This document shows, piece by piece, positions 1 through 8,557 of a stretch of DNA of 64,000 nucleotides. Position 1 is the stretch's first letter, and each line of letters starts with the position of its first letter. A program made the translations under genes and the position numbers. Source of the stretch: CBFIDA01 sp965661085 (GTDB taxonomy: Bacteria; Pseudomonadota; Gammaproteobacteria; Comchoanobacterales; Comchoanobacteraceae); contig CBFIDA010000008.1 in the NCBI GenBank assembly GCA_965661085.1, forward strand, positions 7,046 to 71,045. Direction: 5' to 3'. The notes below the pieces were generated by a model that ran no database searches, had not been told where the DNA came from, and saw only the letters and a list, made by a program, of their open reading frames with translations.

Positions 1-108
1 AAGTGCATTGACTGCATGACATTTGGCATGTGTCCATTTCTTTGCCTGAAGTGCACAAAATGCCACCCGAGGATCCAAGCAGAAGCCAAGAAGACACCTC
101 CCGCATAA
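1..108 (+). CDS. C-terminal end of a cysteine-rich protein (partial)
   Basis: The window opens inside a reading frame that runs to a TAA at 106-108. The 35 visible residues hold seven cysteines within about the first 23 positions, several in C-x2-C spacing (KCIDC, CLKCTKC), and end in a short Lys/Pro/Ala-rich tail. Such a cluster could bind metal or form disulfides. I do not recognise the family, and because the start lies outside the window even the frame is inferred from composition and the lack of a better alternative. Confidence 0.35.
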   Translation, partial: KCIDCMTFGMCPFLCLKCTKCHPRIQAEAKKTPPA

Positions 109-150
109 GACAAAAGCATTGATTACCAATCAAAAACTCCATCGAGCCCC

Positions 151-179
151 TTGATGTTTAGCGCGAAAACAAATATAAT
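151..179 (+). promoter_or_regulatory. near-consensus sigma-70 promoter for the secreted protein gene
   Basis: TTGATG at 151-156 and a perfect TATAAT at 174-179 are separated by 17 bases. The predicted transcript starts near 186, about 20 bases before the ATG at 207. It is among the best promoter matches in the window. Confidence 0.7.
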
Positions 180-206
180 TATAGAAAAATAACAGGACCT
201 CACCCC

Positions 207-601
207 ATGAAAAAAATCTTATCTTTTACCCTACTTTTGATCAGTATGTCTGTTTTGGCCGACCGTCATGGGACGTGGCATTATTTGGACAAAACCAACC
301 GTTCATCATTCAAAATTAAAATCCTTGAAGGCCCTTTTGGCCATCAACCTGGATAGTTGATCCTGGCAAGTCGGCACACAGTGGTTTTCGTATCAGAACA
401 ACCATCACCAACCTTCGCATTTATTACGAAGAACCAACCACTTCAAGCTGGGTCTCTGTGCCAGGCTGTCATCCTGATTATTATATAGACCATAGCGTGT
501 ACCTCCGCATCACAGACCACATTGACCAGCTCAATGGCGCCGTCAAGCCTGTTTGTAAGCAATGGGAAAGCTGGGACGACTATTGGATCAATAGCAAGTA
601 A
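207..601 (+). pseudogene. small secreted protein, frame-shifted (disrupted or programmed)
   Basis: An ATG at 207 opens a clear signal peptide (MKK, hydrophobic core, cleavage after VLA) and a frame that ends at TAG 354-356 after 49 residues. Continuing in the -1 frame from about 338 gives an uninterrupted stretch to TAA 599-601, so the joined product would be about 131 residues with two cysteines in the second part. The switch falls exactly on CCCTTTT (332-338), phased C CCT TTT, the canonical -1 slippery form. A simpler reading is loss of one T from a run of five, either a real mutation or a sequencing error. Family not recognised; it would be periplasmic or secreted. A weak AGGA lies upstream of the ATG and a near-consensus promoter precedes it. 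Confidence 0.55.
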
Positions 602-699
602 TGACATCTCACTGTATACAGCGCACCATCGGCGATCGGTCATGCAATGCTGAAATTTTCAAACATTTCATGATCGCTGCGCCATGATGCGTTTGCCTA

Positions 700-728
700 T
701 TGCATAAAACCTTTGAGATGCCTACAAT
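700..728 (+). promoter_or_regulatory. sigma-70 promoter of the bio operon
   Basis: TTGCAT at 700-705 and TACAAT at 723-728 are spaced by 17 bases. The start site would be near 735, leaving a very short leader before bioB. I saw no BirA-type operator overlapping it. Confidence 0.55.
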
Positions 729-752
729 GCATCTATTTACAGAGGTGTGCAC

Positions 753-1715
753 GTGCAAGATGCCAACTTGAATTCCATTGCCAATCTTTTTGACAAGCCT
801 TTTTTTGATTTGCTGCTTGAGGCACATCAAACACACCGCAAACATTTCGATGCACACACCATTCAAACCTGCAATTTGCTCAGCATTAAAACAGGTGCTT
901 GTCCTGAAGATTGTGGTTATTGCGCGCAAAGCGTGCACAACAAAGATGTACAGCTGAAAAAAGAAAAATTATTGGATGTCGCAGAAGTGCGTGCAGCAGC
1001 ACAGCAAGCCAAAGCCAATGGCGCCACACGCTTTTGTATGGGCGCAGCATGGCGCACACCGCCCACCCAAACGAAATTCAATCAGGTGTTGGCACTCTGC
1101 CAAGAGGTCAAATCCATGGGCATGGAAACCTGCATGACGCTGGGCATGTTGAATGACGATCAAGCCAAAGCACTGAAAGATGCCGGCCTAGACTATTACA
1201 ACCACAATCTTGACACATCCCCTGAACACTACGACAACATCATCACCACGCGCACTTACCAAGATCGATTGGACACGCTCCAGTCCGTCGCCAAAGCGGG
1301 TTTGAAAACGTGTTGTGGTGGCATCATGGGGTTGGGTGAAAAACGCTCTGATCGCGTTTCATTTTTACACCAACTTCAACAATTACCCGCCCCACCCGCA
1401 AGCATCCCGATCAACCAATTGGTGCCCATTCAGGGCACGCCATTGTCGGATGCACCAGTCATCGATGCCATTGAATTCATACGCACCATTGCGGTCACAA
1501 GGATTCTTTTTCCCAAAAGCCATGTGCGCTTGGCAGCAGGACGCGAGAACATGTCAGACACGATGCAAGCACTGTGCTATTTTGCCGGTGCCAATTCCAT
1601 TTTTGTAGGCAACAAACTTTTGACCACCGACAACAACACACACAATGAAGACATGCAGCTTTTTGAAAAATTGGGCCTGTCTCCCATGCAGCAACAACCA
1701 TGCCATGACAGCTGA
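753..1715 (+). CDS. bioB: biotin synthase BioB
   Basis: Radical-SAM enzyme that inserts sulfur into dethiobiotin, the last step of biotin synthesis. The radical-SAM cluster motif CPEDCGYC is at residues 50-57, with the usual GGIMGLGE and AAGREN stretches further on. I chose GTG 753 because AGAGG (741-745) is 7 bases upstream; an in-frame GTG at 747 is too close to that site. At 320 residues it is slightly shorter than the E. coli enzyme (346). It is first in a bioB-bioF-bioD operon and overlaps bioF by 11 bases, indicating translational coupling. bioA, bioC and bioH are not in the window. Confidence 0.95.
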   Translation: MQDANLNSIANLFDKPFFDLLLEAHQTHRKHFDAHTIQTCNLLSIKTGACPEDCGYCAQSVHNKDVQLKKEKLLDVAEVRAAAQQAKANGATRFCMGAAWRTPPTQTKFNQVLALCQEVKSMGMETCMTLGMLNDDQAKALKDAGLDYYNHNLDTSPEHYDNIITTRTYQDRLDTLQSVAKAGLKTCCGGIMGLGEKRSDRVSFLHQLQQLPAPPASIPINQLVPIQGTPLSDAPVIDAIEFIRTIAVTRILFPKSHVRLAAGRENMSDTMQALCYFAGANSIFVGNKLLTTDNNTHNEDMQLFEKLGLSPMQQQPCHDS

Positions 1716-2874
1716 ACTTCTGAAAAAAATTCAGTGCAATTTAGAACAAACGGTGTCTAAACAGCTGTGGCGTCAACTTGTGCCCCGAACAGCCCATGAT
1801 GGGATCTATCTCAACCATCAAGGCAAAAAACTGATCAATTTTTCCAGCAATGATTACTTGGGTCTGTCCCAACATCCCAAGGTGCTGGAGCAAGCCAAAC
1901 AGGCTTTGAACCAATATGGCTTTGGCAGTGGTGCCGCACAAACCATTGGTGGTTACACCGATGCTCATGCCGCACTTGAGCACGGCTTGGCCACCTTTTT
2001 GGGGGCACCGCAAGTGCGTTTGTTTTCGACAGGCTATATGGCAAATCTTGGGCTGATCACCACCCTCATTCATCGTCATGATCATGTTTTTTCAGATCGC
2101 AGCAACCATGCCTCCATTCTTGATGCAATTTTGTATACAGGTGCCCACCACCATCGGTACGCTTCAAACAGCATGACACGTTTGCAAGACATGCTGGCCA
2201 CCATCCATCACACAACACATCAAAAATGGATTGTTTCAGATACCGTATTCAGCATGTCTGGTCATCACATCAATTATGCGCACATGGCAAATGTGGGGCA
2301 ACAACACAACGCCACACTTTTATTGGATGATGCACATGGCTTTGGTGTGCTTGGACGTAATGGCACGGGCATTGCCGCACATGTGGACTGGCAGCAGGAT
2401 CACTTGGGAGCCTACACGATCACTTTTGGCAAGGCACTGGGCACCTTTGGTGCATGCGTGGTTGGCAAGTCTCCCATCATCGAAGCATTGACCCAATATG
2501 CACGTAGTTTTTTATACACCACTGCCATGCCGCCCATGATGGCCGCCGCGACATGTGCCGCACTCCAATGCGTACAATCAGAACCTGAACATGTTGCTGC
2601 ATTACAAACCAACATTGGCCACTTCATCACCATATGCAAAGCACTGAATCTCAACATCATCCCCTCAGAAACAGCCATTCAATGTTTGCCAATGCCTGAC
2701 ATTAAAACGGCAACACAATGTGCAACACATCTGCACAACCAAGGCTTTCATGTCCAAGCCATGCGCCCTCCAACTGTGCCCAAACCATGCATGCGCATCA
2801 CACTGAATCGTTTGCACACACCATCCATGATTGACAAACTTCTGGAAACCTTACATGCACAAACCCGCATTTAA
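1705..2874 (+). CDS. bioF: 8-amino-7-oxononanoate synthase BioF
   Basis: PLP-dependent alpha-oxoamine synthase that condenses pimeloyl thioester with L-alanine to give KAPA. Recognisable features are the N-terminal FSSNDYLGLS, the FGSGAAQTIGG glycine-rich loop, LLLDDAHGFGVLG and the PLP lysine in TFGKALG near residue 242. The frame is open further upstream, but ATG 1705 gives 389 residues (E. coli 384) and overlaps the end of bioB by 11 bases, which suits coupled translation. It is followed by bioD with a 20-base overlap. I see no defect. Confidence 0.95.
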   Translation: MTAELLKKIQCNLEQTVSKQLWRQLVPRTAHDGIYLNHQGKKLINFSSNDYLGLSQHPKVLEQAKQALNQYGFGSGAAQTIGGYTDAHAALEHGLATFLGAPQVRLFSTGYMANLGLITTLIHRHDHVFSDRSNHASILDAILYTGAHHHRYASNSMTRLQDMLATIHHTTHQKWIVSDTVFSMSGHHINYAHMANVGQQHNATLLLDDAHGFGVLGRNGTGIAAHVDWQQDHLGAYTITFGKALGTFGACVVGKSPIIEALTQYARSFLYTTAMPPMMAAATCAALQCVQSEPEHVAALQTNIGHFITICKALNLNIIPSETAIQCLPMPDIKTATQCATHLHNQGFHVQAMRPPTVPKPCMRITLNRLHTPSMIDKLLETLHAQTRI

Positions 2875-3556
2875 TCGGTATTTCATCACAGGCACCGACA
2901 CTGAAATTGGCAAAACCATGGCAACAGCTGCCATGCTACATCATCTCAATCAACGCCATATCTCTTGCGTTGGCTTAAAGCCTGTGGCATCTGGCTGTGA
3001 GCGCACGCCTTCAGGCTTAATCAATGATGATGCACGGTGTTTACAACAACACAGTGCGCTTAAGCTTGAGATGAAAGATGTCAATCCCATTCGCTTTGAA
3101 AAGCCCATTGCCCCCCACATTGCTGCAGCCAATGAGGGCACAATCTTAACAGAAACCATGATCCGTGATGCCATCACTGTGCCAACCTCGGCACAATGCA
3201 CTTTGATAGAAGGGTTTGGCGGTTGGCATGTTCCGTTGAATGATACGACACTGATGTCAGAAGTGGTGGCCAAGCATATGCCCCACGTCATTCTTGTTGT
3301 GGGACTGCGACTGGGTTGTCTCAATCATGCGCTCTTGAGTCAAGCGGCCATCCAGCGTAGCGGCTGTCACCTTGTTGGTTGGATTGCCAATCAACCCCAA
3401 AATCACTTGGATGCACAAGCTGCCAATCTTTCAACACTGAAAAATTGGCTTCAAGCACCCTTGTTGGGTTGTATCCCCTATTTCGAGGCCCCATGTCCAA
3501 AGGCAGCCGCACAACATCTGGATACTCATGTACTGGACAAAGTGCTACACATCTGA
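2855..3556 (+). CDS. bioD: dethiobiotin synthetase BioD
   Basis: ATP-dependent enzyme that closes the ureido ring of dethiobiotin from DAPA and CO2. The Walker A-type loop GTDTEIGKT is at residues 13-21, followed by GLKPVASG and IEGFGGWHVPL, all typical of the family. ATG 2855 gives 233 residues, close to the usual 225. An in-frame TTG at 2831 would add eight residues that do not belong to the family. The gene overlaps the end of bioF by 20 bases and closes the bio operon. Confidence 0.93.
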   Translation: MHKPAFNRYFITGTDTEIGKTMATAAMLHHLNQRHISCVGLKPVASGCERTPSGLINDDARCLQQHSALKLEMKDVNPIRFEKPIAPHIAAANEGTILTETMIRDAITVPTSAQCTLIEGFGGWHVPLNDTTLMSEVVAKHMPHVILVVGLRLGCLNHALLSQAAIQRSGCHLVGWIANQPQNHLDAQAANLSTLKNWLQAPLLGCIPYFEAPCPKAAAQHLDTHVLDKVLHI

Positions 3557-3626
3557 TGGCGACAATGGTCTGGCTTTCCTGAGTAAAAGACGGTATAGTT
3601 TGGATTATTTTTCATGGGGAACCAAC

Positions 3627-4571
3627 ATGCTCTTCAAATCTTTTATGGTTTTTCAAATCACACAATGCCCTGCCATCAACATTGAAAAAGCGCAGCAAGC
3701 ACTTGAAGCCGAAAGCGCCCCCCTCAACATCAGCGCTCTTGAACAACTGCGCTGGATGAGTCCATTTGGTTATGGCCATGAAGCGCTGGCACACAGCATT
3801 GGTGACAACATACTTTTGTGTGCCGAACGCGCACAAAAGGTGTTGCCTGCCAGCATTCTTAATCAAAATGTCCAAGAAACAGCCGCAACCATTGCACATG
3901 CAGAAAATCGTCAAGTCTCTAAGCGTGAAATGGCCAGCATTCGTGAGCAAACGTATGGCCAAATGCTCTCCAAAGCATTTGTGAAAAAAACGCATATCAT
4001 GGCCTACCTTGACCTGAAACAAAAACGGTTGATTTTAGGCACCACCAACAAAGCATTGGCCGATACCTTTTTGGACTTGCTCTTCAAAACCTTCAATGAT
4101 CTTTGTCTTGCAAGATTGGACCCAACCCTGCCTGGTGGTATTGCCATGACAGGTTGGCTCAAAAACGATGATCTACCTGAACCTTTTACCCTTGCCTATG
4201 ACTGTGAAGTGGTCGACTTGGAGGAAAAGCAAAGCAAACTGAAATTTAAAGGCATGCCGCTGCAAGATCCAGACATCATTTCTCATTTGACACCATCCAG
4301 ACAGGTTGCAAAATTAAGCATGATGATGGACGAAAAGTTGATGTTCACCCTCAACCAAGATCTCAGCATTTCTGGCCTCAAATATTTAGAATTGCTGCAA
4401 ACCAGTCGCAGTGAAATCGCGACAGACACCAAGGCGTCTGAGCTGGATGCAGATTTTGCCATTGCCTCCGACACCATCAACACCCTCATTGATGCTTTGG
4501 TGCACGCACTTGGCGGCATGCAAGCGACAACACAACCCCAAACACAAGCACTCGAAGCCGAAGTGCTATGA
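3627..4571 (+). CDS. rdgC: recombination-associated protein RdgC
   Basis: DNA-binding ring protein thought to limit RecA loading and recombination. The start MLFKSFMVFQIT, the FGYGHEALAH region and the C-terminal alpha/beta architecture fit RdgC. ATG 3627 follows a GGGGA Shine-Dalgarno and gives 314 residues (E. coli 303). The frame is open further upstream, but those residues are not family-like. The stop overlaps the rsfS start as ATGA, so the two are probably co-translated. A TATAGT at 3594-3599 might be its -10, without a convincing -35. Confidence 0.9.
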   Translation: MLFKSFMVFQITQCPAINIEKAQQALEAESAPLNISALEQLRWMSPFGYGHEALAHSIGDNILLCAERAQKVLPASILNQNVQETAATIAHAENRQVSKREMASIREQTYGQMLSKAFVKKTHIMAYLDLKQKRLILGTTNKALADTFLDLLFKTFNDLCLARLDPTLPGGIAMTGWLKNDDLPEPFTLAYDCEVVDLEEKQSKLKFKGMPLQDPDIISHLTPSRQVAKLSMMMDEKLMFTLNQDLSISGLKYLELLQTSRSEIATDTKASELDADFAIASDTINTLIDALVHALGGMQATTQPQTQALEAEVL

Positions 4572-4933
4572 GAACCATCATGATTGATCCCACTACTCTC
4601 AAACAAAAGGCCATTGCGACACTTGAAGATTTCAAAGCGCGTGACATTTGCTGTCTTGACATCACATCTGTCACCGACCTCACCGATCATTTGATTGTCT
4701 GTTCTGCAACCAGTTCCCGGCATGCAAAAACATTGTCAGAACAAATCAAGCGCACATTTAAAGCCATATTGCCCAATACGCCCTATGCCGAAGGTGAAGC
4801 ATATGGAGAATGGATCGTTGTGGATTTGCATGACGTCATCGTGCACATCATGCTGGAAGACGTTCGGGAACGCTATCAGCTCGAACAACTCTGGCGAACA
4901 CTTTTGGATGAAAGCGCCAACACAGAAAGCTGA
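4568..4933 (+). CDS. rsfS: ribosomal silencing factor RsfS
   Basis: Binds L14 of the large ribosomal subunit and blocks subunit joining in stationary phase or starvation. The DUF143 fold is clear: KARDICCLDI, DHLIVCSATSSRHAKTL, then EGEAYGEWIVVDLHDVIVH. Length is 121 residues (E. coli 105). It overlaps rdgC by four bases and is two bases from rlmH, the normal rsfS-rlmH-mrdA order of gammaproteobacteria. A second ATG five codons in is possible. Confidence 0.93.
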   Translation: MRTIMIDPTTLKQKAIATLEDFKARDICCLDITSVTDLTDHLIVCSATSSRHAKTLSEQIKRTFKAILPNTPYAEGEAYGEWIVVDLHDVIVHIMLEDVRERYQLEQLWRTLLDESANTES

Positions 4934-4935
4934 TC

Positions 4936-5394
4936 ATGCATTTTTTAATTCGCGCCATAGGCGCCAACCCACCCAAATGGGTTCACGATGGTTTTCAACA
5001 TTACCAATCCATGCTGCGCCCTCCATTCAAGCTTGACATCACATGCCACAAACCTTCGAAAGACCATCGTAAAATCGAAGCCACCCTCGAGGAATCCAAG
5101 CGACTGTTGGAAAATTTGCCACCGCAAGCGTTGACCCTTTGTCTTGATCCTCAGGGTCAATCATGGGACACAATGGGACTCGCAAAAAAAGTCCAAACTT
5201 GGCAGATGGACCACCGTACAATTGTATTGTTGATTGGGGGCGCACACGGCCATCATCCCATGCTTCGTCAAACCGCAGATACAATCTGGTCGTTATCTCC
5301 GCTCACATTGCCTCACATGTTGGTGCGTCTCATCCTTGCAGAACACATTTACCGTTTATCCTCAATCTATCATGGTCACCCCTACCACAAATAA
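4936..5394 (+). CDS. rlmH: 23S rRNA pseudouridine-1915 N3-methyltransferase RlmH
   Basis: SPOUT-class methyltransferase that methylates pseudouridine 1915 of 23S rRNA in assembled 70S ribosomes. The trefoil-knot SAM-binding segment appears as VLLIGGAHGH, and the C-terminal LAEHIYRLSSIYHGHPYHK is the characteristic RlmH tail. At 152 residues it matches E. coli (155). It lies between rsfS and mrdA in the conserved order. Confidence 0.95.
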   Translation: MHFLIRAIGANPPKWVHDGFQHYQSMLRPPFKLDITCHKPSKDHRKIEATLEESKRLLENLPPQALTLCLDPQGQSWDTMGLAKKVQTWQMDHRTIVLLIGGAHGHHPMLRQTADTIWSLSPLTLPHMLVRLILAEHIYRLSSIYHGHPYHK

Positions 5395-5402
5395 GCATTG
5401 TC

Positions 5403-7247
5403 ATGAACTCAACCAACAATTTAAAAAATCATAAACATGAATATGCGCATTTTCGAAAACGGCTTTTGATTGTTTTTCTCATCTGTGTGGCTGTCATTTT
5501 AATTTTGGTTGCAAGATTGTACCAACTCCAGGTTACCGAACATCACCATTTTACCGAGTTGTCACAAAAAAATCGTTTGAATGAAACACCCATTAAGCCA
5601 AGGAGGGGACGTATTTATGATCGGCACCATCGTCTCTTGGCCACCAATCGGTTGTCGTATGATCTGCAACTTCAACCCAATGAGACACGAGATGTCCCAA
5701 CCACCATGGTGAAGCTACAGAAGCTGATTCACATGTCATCGCAGCAACTGGCACGCATTCAGAAACAATTTAAGAAACAAAAAGTCTTTCAACGCATCAC
5801 TCTTAAAAAAAACCTCAGCGATGCGGAGGTTGCACGGGTTTACGCCCATCATTATGCGCTGACTGGCATTCACGTTGTCTCACATTTTGTACGTCACTAT
5901 CCCATGCAAACCGCCCTCACATCTGTACTGGGCTATTTGGCGCCAACACATGACCAAAAGCATCGCGACCACTTTGTGTGGCAAGGCAAGAACGGAATAG
6001 AACAATTTTATGAGTATGTGTTGCGGGGTGAAATGGGACATGATGCGATTGAGGTCAATGTTGCAGGATGGCCTCAGAAATCGGTTGGCCATGTCCCAGC
6101 CGTAGCAGGGCATGACATTGTCTTGACCATCGATGCAAAATTCCAACAACGCATCTATCAACTTTTAAAGCATGAGCAAGCTGCCGCAGTGGCAATTGAC
6201 CCTCAAAATGGCGACATTCTCGCAATGGTCAGCCACCCTTCTTTTGACAACAATCTTTTTGCCTCAGGCATCGATCATCATACCTACCAAGCTTTGATAC
6301 ACGACACACACCTACCCCTCTTCAATCGTGCACTGAACGGACAATTTCCACCAGCCTCTGCCCTGAAGCCATTCATTGCCCTTGCAGCCTTGGAACAAGG
6401 CGTCATTGGCCCAACCGAAAAATTCAACGATACTGGCTCTTTCCGATTGCCGCATACACATCACATTTACAGAGATTGGGTGCGACATGGTCATGGACGT
6501 GGCCCCATTGACATTTCCCAAGCCATCGTTGTTTCTTCGGACACTTTCTTCTACAATCTCGCAGTCAAAATGGGGATGCATCAGCTGGTACCCACTTTAA
6601 AACAATTTGGCTTTGGCCAACCCATTCAGTTAGACATGCATGTCCAGCACCATGGCATTCTGAGCACCCCTGCATGGAAAATGGCCCATCAAGGTCAGCC
6701 ATGGTATACCGGTGACACGATCATTTCTTTCATTGGACAGGGCAACATGTTGACCACTCCATTCCAAATGGCTCAGGCGACATCTCTTTTGGCCATGCGT
6801 GGTCATGGTTTTGAACCCCATTTCATTCACAGCATTGAAACATCAGACCATCATGCGTACGTCTACAAGCCCGTGCCACACCCCAAGATTCAAATCAAAA
6901 AACACATATGGGATCTGGTCATCAAAGCCATGCAAGGTGTGATTTTCAGCCCCATGCCTGACAGAACCGGATGGAGATTTGGCCAACCCACATACACAAC
7001 TGCAGGCAAAACTGGCACAGCCCAAGTTGTGCACGATGAACGCAAAAGACATCAAAGCAACATTGCTAGGCGATTCAGAGACCATTCTTGGTTCATCGCA
7101 TTTGCACCCGTCAAAACACCAAAAATTGCGATTGCAGTCTTGTGTGAACACAGCAGTCAAGCTGCACGCATTGCCCGACACATCATGGATGCTTATTTGA
7201 TCGACCATAAACCACAAAACCGTTTCAATCATACAGCGCATGCATGA
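5403..7247 (+). CDS. mrdA: penicillin-binding protein 2 (elongasome transpeptidase)
   Basis: Monofunctional class B transpeptidase that cross-links peptidoglycan during rod elongation with RodA. It has a short cytoplasmic N-terminus, one membrane helix (about residues 20-40), a pedestal region, and a transpeptidase domain with the active-site SALK near residue 318, SSD near 377 and KTGT near 534. ATG 5403 gives 614 residues (E. coli 633). The frame is open upstream inside rlmH, but the start eight bases after the rlmH stop fits the family. It is followed by rodA after 143 bases in which I see no gene. Confidence 0.95.
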   Translation: MNSTNNLKNHKHEYAHFRKRLLIVFLICVAVILILVARLYQLQVTEHHHFTELSQKNRLNETPIKPRRGRIYDRHHRLLATNRLSYDLQLQPNETRDVPTTMVKLQKLIHMSSQQLARIQKQFKKQKVFQRITLKKNLSDAEVARVYAHHYALTGIHVVSHFVRHYPMQTALTSVLGYLAPTHDQKHRDHFVWQGKNGIEQFYEYVLRGEMGHDAIEVNVAGWPQKSVGHVPAVAGHDIVLTIDAKFQQRIYQLLKHEQAAAVAIDPQNGDILAMVSHPSFDNNLFASGIDHHTYQALIHDTHLPLFNRALNGQFPPASALKPFIALAALEQGVIGPTEKFNDTGSFRLPHTHHIYRDWVRHGHGRGPIDISQAIVVSSDTFFYNLAVKMGMHQLVPTLKQFGFGQPIQLDMHVQHHGILSTPAWKMAHQGQPWYTGDTIISFIGQGNMLTTPFQMAQATSLLAMRGHGFEPHFIHSIETSDHHAYVYKPVPHPKIQIKKHIWDLVIKAMQGVIFSPMPDRTGWRFGQPTYTTAGKTGTAQVVHDERKRHQSNIARRFRDHSWFIAFAPVKTPKIAIAVLCEHSSQAARIARHIMDAYLIDHKPQNRFNHTAHA

Positions 7248-7390
7248 TGGCAAACAGACACATGCATCACTGGCCTGATGCTTTCACATCGGTGAGAAAA
7301 AGTTTTATCGATTTCATGGTGGTGGCGTGTTAGGCTCTATGCACAAGCACTGAGGTTGTTGAAACCTCTTGACCACCATAGGTTTGCAAA

Positions 7391-8527
7391 ATGTTTTATC
7401 GCTGGCGTCTTATGCTCACCCGACCTCATCAATGGTTGCTTTGGCTTCAACAACAAATTTTCATCAAAATCGATCCACCACTTCTAGGCATGTTGATGTT
7501 GATGAGCCTGCTTGGCTGCATTTGTTTGTACAGCGCATCTGGCGCACACTGGCCTGTGCTGTGGCGGCAGTTCTTACGGCTGATCATTGGCTTTTCACTG
7601 CTTTTACTGGTTTGCCAAATTCCGCCCAGAATGTTGCACGCTGTTGCCCCCAAATGTTACATCCTATCCATAGGCATGCTCGTGGCTGTACTCGTCATGG
7701 GATACATTGGCAAGGGCGCACAGCGGTGGATTGATCTTGGCTTATTTCATCTTCAGCCCTCTGAATTTGTCAAGCTTGCCATGCCAATGATGCTGGCCTG
7801 GCTGATGCATCATCGGCGACTGCCTCCCGATCTTTCAACCGTATCACAATCCTTAGCATGGATTACACTCCCGTTCTTTTTGATTGGCAAGCAGCCTGAT
7901 CTGGGCACAGCAATGGTGGTTGCCATCGTGGGTTTGGGGGTGCTGGTATTTGCTGGTCTTCGACCAAAAATCATGCTCGCTGGTGGCACAGGCATGCTGA
8001 TGCTCTGTCCACTTTTGTGGCACCATATGCACGCCTATCAAAAAAATCGTATTTTTACTTTTCTCAATCCAGAAAGAGACCCGCTTGGGTCTGGCTATCA
8101 CATCATCCAATCTAAAATTGCAGTGGGCTCTGGTGGCATTTGGGGTAAAGGTTGGCTACATGGCACGCAGTCCCACCTAAACTTTTTACCAGAACACACC
8201 ACAGATTTCATTTTTGCCGTGGTGGCAGAAGAATTTGGTTTGATGGGCTGCCTGCTGCTTTTGACATTGATCCTATCCATCACAGCCCGCATCTTTTACA
8301 TCAGTCATCACGCCAACAGCACTTTCAATCGATTGCTATGCAGTGGACTTGGTGTGCTGTTTTTTTTATCCTGTATGATCAATATGGGTATGGTGCTCGG
8401 CTTATTGCCCATTGTTGGCATCCCTCTACCCTTGATCAGCTACGGTGGTTCAAACTTGATGACAACGATGATTGGGTTTGGTATGATCATGTCGATTCAT
8501 GCGCACAAGCGTTTGATTGATTCCTAG
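7391..8527 (+). CDS. rodA: rod-shape SEDS glycosyltransferase RodA
   Basis: Inner-membrane SEDS protein that polymerises lipid II into glycan strands as the partner of PBP2. About ten hydrophobic segments are visible. The functional residues are in place: RWIDLGLFHLQPSEFVKLA holds the conserved Trp and Glu, and PEHTTDFIFAVVAEEFG holds the essential Asp. The C-terminal PLPLISYGGSNL is the SEDS signature. 378 residues (E. coli 370). Confidence 0.95.
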   Translation: MFYRWRLMLTRPHQWLLWLQQQIFIKIDPPLLGMLMLMSLLGCICLYSASGAHWPVLWRQFLRLIIGFSLLLLVCQIPPRMLHAVAPKCYILSIGMLVAVLVMGYIGKGAQRWIDLGLFHLQPSEFVKLAMPMMLAWLMHHRRLPPDLSTVSQSLAWITLPFFLIGKQPDLGTAMVVAIVGLGVLVFAGLRPKIMLAGGTGMLMLCPLLWHHMHAYQKNRIFTFLNPERDPLGSGYHIIQSKIAVGSGGIWGKGWLHGTQSHLNFLPEHTTDFIFAVVAEEFGLMGCLLLLTLILSITARIFYISHHANSTFNRLLCSGLGVLFFLSCMINMGMVLGLLPIVGIPLPLISYGGSNLMTTMIGFGMIMSIHAHKRLIDS

Positions 8528-8557
8528 TAAGCGCGCACAACATTCTTGGAGATCTTT

